Origin: Borborobacter arsenicus
GTDB lineage: Bacteria; Pseudomonadota; Alphaproteobacteria; Rhizobiales; Rhizobiaceae
Length of the DNA stretch: 64,000 bases
Assembly (NCBI RefSeq): GCF_003934165.1
Contig: NZ_RKST01000019.1
Coordinates: 37,058-101,057, forward strand
Reading direction: 5' to 3'
The translations under genes and the position numbers were made by a program. Under the pieces are notes generated by a model. That model was not told the DNA's origin. It ran no database searches and saw nothing but the letters and a program-made list of their open reading frames with translations. Every line of letters begins with the position of its first letter. The stretch's first letter is position 1. This document shows positions 1-8,903 of the stretch, one piece after another.

Positions 1-1790
1 TGGATCAGCAGGCGACCGGCCTGCGGGATGCCGCTGACCGGTTCAAGCTTCATGCGCATGCCCGGAAGCAGACGGCCGGCCGTGCCCTCCCGGTTGTGGG
101 TGGCGGTGTTGATGGAAACGACAGGAGCAGCCTCGGTCAGGCCAAAACCTTCCACGATGCGCGCGCCAAAGCGCTCACGCCAGATGCGCCGGGTCTCGTC
201 ATCGACAGTTCCGGTGCCGACCATGGCGAAACGCAGGCCCGAAAGGTTGAAGTTTTCCGCAAGCCGGCCATGGGCGGCGAGGGACGTGTCGTTGCCCAGG
301 ATGATGCTTGGCCTGATCTTTGCCGCAATGGCTGCTTCCCGCTGCGAACCGAGGGCTTCGCGGTCAAGCAGAAGCCTGGCTCCCGCCAGAAGCGGCAGGA
401 CAATGCCGCCGGTGAGGCTGAAGGTGCGCGATACAGGCAGGAGGTTGAGCAGGCTGTCGTCAAGACCGATGCTGAGGCGCGCCTCAAGCTGGCGGGCATT
501 GGCCAGAAGATTGGCGTGCGACAGCACGACCGCCTTGGGATCCGCCTCCCGGCCGGAAGTGAACAGAATTGCGGCCGGCGTCGCCGCTTCCTGGCGCATA
601 TGGACGGGCCACCACCACAAGGCTGCCGCCACGAGTTTTTCAGCGATCGTGATGTTCTTGCGGACGTCTTCCAGCCAGACGAACTTTGCACCGCCTTTTT
701 CTGCCGCCTCAACGGCTTGCGAGAGGCCGGCATTGGCAATGAAGCTGCGTGAGGAGACGACGGTGCGCACAAGCGCGGTGCGAATGGCGGTGGTGATGCC
801 GGCTGATTGCGTCTCGGGCTTGATCATTGCCGCAACGCGGTCGCCGGACCAGAGCGCAAGGAGCGAGACTACCATGTCGGCAGTGTTCGGCAGCAGCACG
901 CCGACGGCTTCGCCCGGCGCGGTCACGGAGGCAAAGCGATGGCCAAATGTGCGGGCGCCGACAAAAAGCTGCCTGTAGCTCAGCGTTGCGTGCATCCGGC
1001 CCGATTCGGCTTGCTCAAAGCTCTCGACGATCGGGTGGTGTGGGCCATAGCGGAAGGCTGCGTCGCGGAGTGCCAGGAACAGGCTGCGCTTTGGATCGGG
1101 TGCGGCAAGGCGAGCTTCCGCCAGGCGGTCGAACAGGGCATTCGATGCGCGAGCTGGCTGCTTGATACTGAGCGCCATCAGCTCGGCGATGGTTATCGGC
1201 TCCAGCGTATTGACGGAAAGGCGCGGGAAAAGCCGCCTGCGCCCGTCTGTCGCCCTGCTGCGGGAAAAAGGCAGATATCGCGCCTCGCCGACGAATATCG
1301 GCACAACCTTCGCATCGGCCCGCAGCGCGATGCGTGCCACGGCACGAAATAGCCGATAGGTCTTTGTGTCGGGCTCGATGGTGTCGGGCAGGTAGACGGC
1401 AAGGCGGCCCCTGCCTTTCAGGACGCGCACCAGGCGCCGGCTGACGAAGACATGCTCGGCCTTGAAGACGATGGTGCGGGCGAGGGCCCGCCATGGCTCC
1501 AGCCAGGGCGAGCGTGCGGATTCATCGTCGAGGATATGCAGCGTATCCTCCGGCAGCAGTGAAAGCATCAGGGCCGGATCGAGACGGGATTGATGCGTGA
1601 TCGCGTAGATGACGGGGGTCTGCACCGCGCGCGCAGCGCGGACTTTTCGGTCGCGGATGCGATAGACGAGCTTCAGCGGCACATAAAGCAGTGCCTGGCG
1701 AAACCCCAGTCGAAGTCGGACAATCTGGAGAATGGCCACAGCCAGATAGGCTGCGACGATACCCAGCGCGATGCTGCTGGCAAGGATCAT
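1..1790 (-). CDS. Aas-like acyltransferase/AMP-binding protein (3' end cut by window)
   Basis: The first 596 codons are visible. A single N-terminal membrane segment (about residues 4-24) is followed by a PlsC-type acyltransferase domain with the H-x4-D motif HQSRLD (residues 66-71). An acyl-activating AMP-binding domain then carries FTSGREADPKAVVLSH near residue 410 and GFGLTEAAP near 547. This order matches Aas-type enzymes, which activate a fatty acid and re-acylate lysophospholipid at the inner membrane. The Gly-rich AMP-binding loop is degenerate (READ where TTGK-like sequence is usual), so adenylation activity is uncertain. The start follows GGAG with 6 bases spacing. The rest of the AMP-binding domain lies outside the window. 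Confidence 0.75.
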   Translation of the reverse strand, partial: MILASSIALGIVAAYLAVAILQIVRLRLGFRQALLYVPLKLVYRIRDRKVRAARAVQTPVIYAITHQSRLDPALMLSLLPEDTLHILDDESARSPWLEPWRALARTIVFKAEHVFVSRRLVRVLKGRGRLAVYLPDTIEPDTKTYRLFRAVARIALRADAKVVPIFVGEARYLPFSRSRATDGRRRLFPRLSVNTLEPITIAELMALSIKQPARASNALFDRLAEARLAAPDPKRSLFLALRDAAFRYGPHHPIVESFEQAESGRMHATLSYRQLFVGARTFGHRFASVTAPGEAVGVLLPNTADMVVSLLALWSGDRVAAMIKPETQSAGITTAIRTALVRTVVSSRSFIANAGLSQAVEAAEKGGAKFVWLEDVRKNITIAEKLVAAALWWWPVHMRQEAATPAAILFTSGREADPKAVVLSHANLLANARQLEARLSIGLDDSLLNLLPVSRTFSLTGGIVLPLLAGARLLLDREALGSQREAAIAAKIRPSIILGNDTSLAAHGRLAENFNLSGLRFAMVGTGTVDDETRRIWRERFGARIVEGFGLTEAAPVVSINTATHNREGTAGRLLPGMRMKLEPVSGIPQAGRLLI

Positions 1791-1939
1791 GCCGCACTCC
1801 CCATGCGTGTCCTACTTGCGGTTCTCGCGACCGCCTGGGATGAGAAAACTAGACGAAGGTGCGCGAAGGTCAATGCAGGCATTTTCATTCACCAGGCGGA
1901 CATTCCAAGAATGTTGGGTGGCCTTCTTGCCTGCGCAAA

Positions 1940-2017
1940 GAAAAAAGCCGGCGCGAGGCCGGCTTTGAGTAAGGGTTGGACGGGTGAGGGGGATGGGGGG
2001 TGGTGTACCCGTCCGCC
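1940..2017 (-). ncRNA. Candidate EcfG-dependent C-rich-loop small RNA (GsrN-like)
   Basis: No coding frame explains this stretch. Starting about 7 bases after a perfect EcfG promoter, the minus strand forms an 8-bp stem (GGACGGGT / ACCCGTCC, 2007-2014 with 1978-1985). This stem closes a 21-base loop that is almost pure C and A (1986-2006). A rho-independent terminator follows at once. The expected RNA is about 75 nt. An exposed C-rich loop can pair with Shine-Dalgarno sequences. The Caulobacter general-stress RNA GsrN has the same plan: a stress sigma promoter, a 5' hairpin with a C-rich target-binding loop, and a terminator. Homology by sequence is not shown; the match is in architecture and promoter type. 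Confidence 0.65.
1943..1966 (-). terminator. Intrinsic terminator of the small RNA
   Basis: A perfect 9-bp stem (AAAGCCGGC / GCCGGCTTT) with a 5-base loop is followed, on the minus strand, by a run of six T and then CTTT. The only transcript it can end is one entering from the right, which fits the small RNA promoter about 60-80 bases upstream. Confidence 0.8.
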
Positions 2018-2022
2018 AAGAG

Positions 2023-2047
2023 AACGCACGGGAGGCAAAAGGGTTCC
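2023..2047 (-). promoter_or_regulatory. EcfG (general stress sigma) promoter of the small RNA
   Basis: On the minus strand GGAAC is followed by exactly 16 bases and then CGTT, the consensus bound by EcfG/RpoE2-type sigma factors of Alphaproteobacteria. A transcript starting about 7 bases downstream would begin at the base of the C-rich hairpin. The -35 box ends only 7 bases from the left end of the neighbouring inverted-repeat element. Confidence 0.8.
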
Positions 2048-2055
2048 CGCAATTA

Positions 2056-2318
2056 GGGTCAGGACCTATTAATATGATCGAAAATGGCGCCTGAAACGGC
2101 GATGAGATGCCAGGAGAAGCCCGCCGGTCGATGTGGTTCATCGGCCAAGGGCCTCGACGCCGCAGCTCGAAGCCGTTTCGGCGTCCTTCGGATGTGGTCC
2201 CTCTGGCCGGCTACTTTGTTGAAAAGGCTTGAAAATGACGACATTTCCTGCGCCTTTTCTCCTCGTATCCAGCCAGATGGTCTCACACCATTTCGACCAG
2301 ATTAACAGGTCCTGACCC
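2056..2318. mobile_element. MITE-like element with ~30-bp terminal inverted repeats
   Basis: The two ends are inverted copies: 2056-2086 and 2289-2318 both begin GGGTCAGGACCT and stay alike for about 30 bases, with three mismatches and one gap. TA dinucleotides flank both sides (2054-2055 and 2319-2320), as expected of a TA target duplication of the IS630/mariner or IS5-IS427 type. The 263-bp interior has no convincing gene, so this is a non-autonomous element moved by a transposase elsewhere. Confidence 0.75.
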
Positions 2319-2323
2319 TAGCT

Positions 2324-2520
2324 TCAGCGCATCAAGCCATGCGTGGCCGTCGAGCCTTCATTCCAGTCGCGCCCCGCATGTGAAAAGACTGCGGCGAGCA
2401 CGATCGTGCCGCCGAAGAGATTGGCCGCCGGCGGAATTTCCGCCAGAAATGACGGAAGCCAGGGCGAATGACGCACCGAACGCCGCAAGCAGCGCGGCGT
2501 CGCGGATCGATATTTCACAA
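2324..2520 (-). pseudogene. Remnant of an EamA/DMT-family transporter (3' end only)
   Basis: The last ~50 codons read FLAEIPPAANLFGG, then TIVLAAV, which is the usual final transmembrane segment of EamA permeases. Just upstream the family-like reading (ALLAAFGASFALAS) lies in another frame, so a single-base frameshift near 2440 separates them. No N-terminal nine-tenths of the gene is present. The stop lies 4 bases from the MITE-like element, so decay and insertion together probably shaped this gap. Confidence 0.45.
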
Positions 2521-2554
2521 CACCCGCCTGGTTGCCTTACTTGGGCAAGGCAGG

Positions 2555-2588
2555 CACATGCGTGGTAGAGTGGCTTCCCGCGCATGTG
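2555..2588. promoter_or_regulatory. Inverted repeat upstream of the OsmC-like gene
   Basis: CACATGCG (2555-2562) and CGCATGTG (2581-2588) form a perfect 8-bp inverted repeat with an 18-base centre. It ends 12 bases before the start codon and just before the GAGAGG ribosome binding site. It could be an operator or an mRNA hairpin masking the 5' region. No regulator gene is adjacent. Confidence 0.35.
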
Positions 2589-2600
2589 AGAGGTTAACCC

Positions 2601-3128
<528 letters not shown>

Positions 3129-3156
3129 GGCCGGGCGGGGTGTTGGCCGGAAAAGG

Positions 3157-3786
3157 TCAATTCGCGGCGAAGCAGTAGAAAAGACCGTCGCCGCCGGTTC
3201 CCTTCAACGCATCCTGGCTGCAGCCGCCGCGCGATGCATGCGAAGAGTTCCACGATTTCGCTGGGGGAGAATCATCGAGCCCCATGCGGTCGTGGTGGCC
3301 CATCATTGCAGCCCCTTCGGTTCCGTCCATGCTCCAGTCGCCGCAGGTCTGGTCGGCGGCCTTGGTGCCGTCCGGCATCGATCCGGTCAGGATATCGTGC
3401 CGATTGGGCTCGTCGCCGCGACCGTTGATGACGGTGCCCTTCTCATCGAGCGCCGTCTGCTTGTTGATGCCGTTGGCATCGCTGTGCAGCGAGGCGACAT
3501 CGTCGGCAATCTTTTCGCCCTTGGCGTTGAACCAGGGGCCAGCGCCTATGCGGTCGCGCGCGTCGGTGTCACTGGTCGAAAGATAGGCATGCCAGGTCTT
3601 GCCTGAGCTGCCGGCAGCTTCTGCCAGTTGCTGGCAATGGGCATCGGCGCCTGCAAGGCCGCCCAGATTGGCGCCCTTGCCCGGCCCCTGGCTGGTGACG
3701 AAGAAACTCATCGACGTGTCTTGCGCGCTGGCCGCCGACATCATGGCCGCAATGCCTGCGGCCGCTAGAACAGCAAGATGTTTCAC
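3157..3786 (-). CDS. Secreted lectin-fold (endostatin-like) protein
   Basis: The start is GTG, chosen because GGAGG lies 6 bases upstream and because it opens directly into a signal peptide (MKHLAVLAAAGIAAMMSAASA, cleaved before Q). The mature ~188 residues hold paired cysteines (HCQQL, QTCGDW, GGCSQD, FYCFA) and the pattern SQGPGKGANLGGL ... WHAYLST typical of bacterial exported proteins with a C-type-lectin or endostatin-like fold. No catalytic residues are evident. The likely location is periplasmic or extracellular; ligand and role are unknown. A longer in-frame ATG upstream (3858) would bury the signal peptide and is less likely. Confidence 0.6.
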   Translation of the reverse strand: MKHLAVLAAAGIAAMMSAASAQDTSMSFFVTSQGPGKGANLGGLAGADAHCQQLAEAAGSSGKTWHAYLSTSDTDARDRIGAGPWFNAKGEKIADDVASLHSDANGINKQTALDEKGTVINGRGDEPNRHDILTGSMPDGTKAADQTCGDWSMDGTEGAAMMGHHDRMGLDDSPPAKSWNSSHASRGGCSQDALKGTGGDGLFYCFAAN

Positions 3787-3895
3787 GGATTTCCTCCCGG
3801 TTTTCGGTCCCCACCCGGAAGAAAACGTTAGGGCGCACCTACATAAGCAGCCAATCACAACCCCGTGTTGAAGATGTGAACGGTGCGCGGCCGGA

Positions 3896-4657
3896 CTACT
3901 CCGGCATCCGGTAGGAGACCCAGCGCTGCGGCTTGGCCTGGAAAATCCGGCCGGTTTCCGTCAGTTCAGGGCTCGCCAGCGGCAAAATATTGGCCGCGAT
4001 CTCGGATGGGTGCGGCAGCGTGGCCGGATCTTCGCCGGGCGCCGCCTGCGCACGCATGGCTGTGCGGGTGCGGCCCGGATCGACGCAATTGACCCTGAGC
4101 TTCATGTTCCGGGTTTCGTCGGCCCAGGAGCGCCCCAGCGCCTCGACCGCGGCCTTGGAGGCGGCATAGGGCGCCCAGAAGGCACGGGCGGAATGGGCTG
4201 CTCCCGAAGACAACAGGATGGCGCGCCCGGCATCCGAAAGCCGCAGCAGGGGATCGACCGAGCGGATCAACCGCCAGGTTGCGGTGACATTGACGGCCAT
4301 GACCTTGTCGAACACCTTGGCCTCGACATGGCCAATAGGGGCGATGACGCCAAGCACGCCGGCATTGGCAACGAGAATGTCGAGCTTGCCCCAGCGGTCG
4401 TTGATGGCGCCGCCGAGCCGGTCGATGCCCTGCATGTCGGTGAGGTCGAGCGGCACCAGCGTCGCCTCGCCACGCCCGGTCCTGGCTCTCTCCGCCTTGA
4501 TCTCGTCGTCGAGTTCCTCAAGGCCGCCAACGGTGCGGGCAACGGCGATGACATGGGCTCCCGCCGCCGCCATCTGCCTGGCGATGTGATAGCCGATGCC
4601 ACGCGATGCACCAGTGACCAGCGCTATACGGTTGGAAAGGTCGGGAGCAGGGGTCAT
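3896..4657 (-). CDS. SDR family NAD(P)-dependent oxidoreductase
   Basis: A classical short-chain dehydrogenase of 253 residues. It has the cofactor motif TGASRGIG near residue 15, the NAG motif (VANAGVLG), the catalytic Ser in LLSSGAAHS and the Tyr/Lys pair in YAASK. The VDPGRTRTAM stretch after the active site matches the usual PG motif. Such proteins next to purF are common in Rhizobiales and are usually left without a defined substrate. It is transcribed away from the doxX-like gene across a ~160-base gap. Substrate specificity cannot be read from the sequence. Confidence 0.85.
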   Translation of the reverse strand: MTPAPDLSNRIALVTGASRGIGYHIARQMAAAGAHVIAVARTVGGLEELDDEIKAERARTGRGEATLVPLDLTDMQGIDRLGGAINDRWGKLDILVANAGVLGVIAPIGHVEAKVFDKVMAVNVTATWRLIRSVDPLLRLSDAGRAILLSSGAAHSARAFWAPYAASKAAVEALGRSWADETRNMKLRVNCVDPGRTRTAMRAQAAPGEDPATLPHPSEIAANILPLASPELTETGRIFQAKPQRWVSYRMPE

Positions 4658-4820
4658 AAGGATTTCCAGTTCGAATATGCGGTATCAGATAGGACGAAAC
4701 CGCAAAATAAGGAACCCTGCAACGGCTGATCCATTTTGCCCCAGTGCGGGGGATTCCCGGTGCATCGGGACGGACCGCGATGCCCCTGGAACAGACAATT
4801 TATCGCAGGAGGGGAAATCC

Positions 4821-5246
4821 ATGAGCAGAACCGTTGCAATCCTGATCGCAAGGCTGATCTTCGCCGGCATTTTTGCCATGGCGGCAGCATTCAAATTCGC
4901 CGGAATGGCAGACACTGCCGCTTACATCGCTGCGGCCGGCTTTCCGTTTCCATTGCTGCTGGCGTGGCTCGCGGCGTTCTTCGAGCTTGCGCTGGTGCTT
5001 GCCTTCCTGACCGGAGCGTATTTTTCCGAGGCGGCACTTTTGGCCGGTGTCTATGTAATCTTCCTGGCCTTTGCCTTCCACGGCCCATCACATTGGCAAG
5101 GCAATCAGGCCGAGTTCGGCTTCTTTGTCGACCACTTCACCTTCCTGGCCGGCCTGCTCTTCGCGGCCGTGCACGGGCCGGGCGAAAAGCTGGCGTTGCA
5201 CAATGGCTTGATCTGGAAAGGCGAATCCGTTTCTGGCCGACTCTGA
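4821..5246 (+). CDS. DoxX family membrane protein
   Basis: 141 residues with four predicted membrane helices (about 5-20, 45-65, 70-90 and 105-125) and the family pattern ILIARLIFAGIF ... KFAGM. DoxX-like proteins are small inner-membrane proteins, some tied to quinone- or thiol-linked redox stress, but most have no assigned reaction. The ATG is placed by the strong AGGAGGGG 6 bases upstream; a much longer upstream reading lacks one. The gene is single, divergent from the SDR gene and convergent with purF. Confidence 0.8.
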   Translation: MSRTVAILIARLIFAGIFAMAAAFKFAGMADTAAYIAAAGFPFPLLLAWLAAFFELALVLAFLTGAYFSEAALLAGVYVIFLAFAFHGPSHWQGNQAEFGFFVDHFTFLAGLLFAAVHGPGEKLALHNGLIWKGESVSGRL

Positions 5247-5296
5247 GCCAGTGATCGCACCAGACCCAAACCTGAATTTTGAATTGAACCTAACGC

Positions 5297-6778
5297 CTAT
5301 GTTCCGCTCGACGCCAGTAGCGAAAGGGTGCGGACATTGTCGGCCCCTTCATGGTCCAGAAGTCGGGTCGGATAGTCGGTGGTGAAGCAGGCATCGCAAA
5401 ATTGCGGCTGGTCGTTCTCGCGCCTTGCCTCACCGACCGCGCGGTAGAGCCCGTCGATCGACAGGAAACCGAGCGAATCGACACGGATAAATTCCGCCAT
5501 GTCCTCGATAGACATGCGCGAGGCCAGCAGCTTGGTGGTTTCCGGCGTATCGACGCCGTAGAAGCAGGAGGAGCGCGTCGGCGGGGAGGCGATGCGCATA
5601 TGCACCTCCCTTGCGCCGGCATCGCGCACCATCTGCACGATCTTCTGGCTGGTGGTGCCGCGCACGATGGAATCGTCCACCAGCACCACGCGCTTGCCCT
5701 CGATCATGCGGCGATTGGCATTGTGCTTGAGCTTGACGCCCATATGGCGGATCGAATCGGTCGGCTGGATGAAGGTGCGGCCGACATAGTGGTTGCGGAT
5801 GATGCCGAGCTCGAAGGGCAGGCCCGCTTGCTGGGCAAAGCCGATGGCTGCCGGGGTGCCGCTGTCGGGCACCGGAACGACGATATCGGCCTCGACCGGA
5901 TTTTCCAGCGCCAGCTCCATGCCGATACGCTTGCGCACATCATAGACGTTGCGGCCTTCGACGGAGGAGTCCGGGCGGGCGAAATAGACATATTCGAAGA
6001 TGCAGAAGCGCGGCTTCTGCGGCTCGAACGGGAAGATGCTCTCGATGCCCTTGGGTGTTACGATGATCATTTCGCCCGGCTTGACGTCGCGCACGAAGCG
6101 CGCGCCGATAATGTCGAGGGCAACCGTTTCGGATGCCAGGATCCAGGCGCCGTCGAGATCGCCCAGCACCAACGGGCGGATGCCGAGCGGGTCGCGGCAG
6201 CCGATCATCTTCTTGGACGTTAGCGCCACCAGCGAGAACGCGCCTTCGAGCGCACGCACCGCCTCGATGAAGCGACTGTTGACATCCTTCTCGCGGCTGG
6301 TGGCGACCAGATGCAGGATGGTCTCGGTGTCGGAGGTGGAAGAGAAGATCGCGCCTTGCTTCTGCAGCGTGCGCTGGACAGTCATGGCATTGGTGATGTT
6401 GCCGTTATGGGCAATGGCGAACCCACCATCGGCAAGTTCGGCAAAGAGCGGCTGCACATTGCGCAGGCCCGAGCCGCCTGTGGTGGCATAGCGCGTATGG
6501 CCGATGGCGCGGTTGCCCTTGAGGCTGTCGAGCACGCGCGGCTTGGTGAAGGTATCGCCAATCAGCCCGACATGGCGTTCGACATGGAACTGGCTGCCAT
6601 CATAGGAGACGATGCCGGCCGCTTCCTGGCCGCGATGTTGGAGCGCGTGCAGGCCGAGCGTGACGATTGCCGCAGCATCCTGCCGGCCGAAAATGCCGAA
6701 CACACCGCATTCGTCGTGGAAATGATCGTCGGCCTCACCTTGGAGGACGTCTGCATGTGCCATGGGGCGCACTCTCAT
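5297..6778 (-). CDS. purF: Amidophosphoribosyltransferase
   Basis: This enzyme catalyses the first step of purine synthesis, making phosphoribosylamine from PRPP and glutamine in the cytoplasm. The N-terminal-nucleophile cysteine is in DECGVFGIF (Cys24), so the first 23 residues are a propeptide removed by self-cleavage. The PRPP loop VVLVDDSIVRGTT lies in the C-terminal phosphoribosyltransferase half. Length (493) is normal. An internal ATG five codons in (MAHAD) is an alternative start and would not affect the mature enzyme. It is the last gene of a leftward group with cvpA and radA. No purine riboswitch is seen because there is only a 42-base gap upstream. Confidence 0.97.
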   Translation of the reverse strand: MRVRPMAHADVLQGEADDHFHDECGVFGIFGRQDAAAIVTLGLHALQHRGQEAAGIVSYDGSQFHVERHVGLIGDTFTKPRVLDSLKGNRAIGHTRYATTGGSGLRNVQPLFAELADGGFAIAHNGNITNAMTVQRTLQKQGAIFSSTSDTETILHLVATSREKDVNSRFIEAVRALEGAFSLVALTSKKMIGCRDPLGIRPLVLGDLDGAWILASETVALDIIGARFVRDVKPGEMIIVTPKGIESIFPFEPQKPRFCIFEYVYFARPDSSVEGRNVYDVRKRIGMELALENPVEADIVVPVPDSGTPAAIGFAQQAGLPFELGIIRNHYVGRTFIQPTDSIRHMGVKLKHNANRRMIEGKRVVLVDDSIVRGTTSQKIVQMVRDAGAREVHMRIASPPTRSSCFYGVDTPETTKLLASRMSIEDMAEFIRVDSLGFLSIDGLYRAVGEARRENDQPQFCDACFTTDYPTRLLDHEGADNVRTLSLLASSGT

Positions 6779-6820
6779 CAGAAAGCCATCATATAGGGCA
6801 GCAGAAAGCCGTGCGCCATA

Positions 6821-7423
6821 TCAATTGTCCGCTGGAGCCTCTTCGGACGGTGGCGTCTCGGCTGGTGGTGTCGTGGTTTCGGCCGGCGGTGCCTCACCCG
6901 TTTCGGGCACCTGATCCGGCTGCAACCGCTTCAGGATCGAGTTTTCGGGATCGTCCGGCAGCATGCTTTCAAGTTTTGCGCCGATGCTTTCGAGCAGTGG
7001 CTTGGATTTGGCTTCCGCGATCCAGGCCGGCGGATTGGAGCCGACCAGCCAGTTGAAGAACAGAAGGCCCACGGCCACGACAAGGATGCCGCGTGCCGCG
7101 CCATAGAGAAAGCCGAGCGTGCGGTCGAGCGCGCCGACACGGCTATCGATGATGAAATCGGCGATCTTCATGGTGATGACCGTCACCACGATGAGCGCGA
7201 CGATGAAGACAATCGCCGCCGCAGCACCCATCGCCAGCTTCTCATTGTCGATATAGGGCTGCACATAGGGCAGCACGGCCGGGTAGAAGAAATAGGCAGC
7301 AATTGCCGCCGCAACCCATGACGCGATTGAAAGCACCTCGCGTGAGAAGCCGCGCACCATGGCAAGCATCGCCGAAACGAGGGTGAAGCCGACGAGAATT
7401 CCGTCAAGCAGCGTAATCGGCAT
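6821..7423 (-). CDS. cvpA: CvpA family inner-membrane protein
   Basis: 200 residues with four hydrophobic helices in the first ~110 (for example VLSIASWVAAAIAAYFF and GILVVAVGLLFFNWLV). A tail of prolines, acidic residues and alanines then ends the protein. CvpA proteins are widely conserved, needed for colicin V production in E. coli and linked to envelope or cell-division physiology, with no known reaction. It lies 42 bases upstream of purF, the arrangement found in many proteobacteria, and shares the direction of radA. The acidic, proline-rich C-terminus (about residues 165-200) is probably disordered and cytoplasmic. Confidence 0.88.
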   Translation of the reverse strand: MPITLLDGILVGFTLVSAMLAMVRGFSREVLSIASWVAAAIAAYFFYPAVLPYVQPYIDNEKLAMGAAAAIVFIVALIVVTVITMKIADFIIDSRVGALDRTLGFLYGAARGILVVAVGLLFFNWLVGSNPPAWIAEAKSKPLLESIGAKLESMLPDDPENSILKRLQPDQVPETGEAPPAETTTPPAETPPSEEAPADN

Positions 7424-7461
7424 GTCGTTCCCACTCCATCATGACGCCTGCGATGGTCCGG

Positions 7462-8859
<1,398 letters not shown>

Positions 8860-8903
8860 GACCGGCAGGCCAGAGGAGGGTGGATATCACAGGCACGTCC
8901 AGC

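Noticed and set aside
2059..2286. A 75-codon frame inside the MITE-like element
   Set aside because: It shows no transposase or other domain, starts in one inverted repeat and ends in the other; the DNA structure explains the sequence better.
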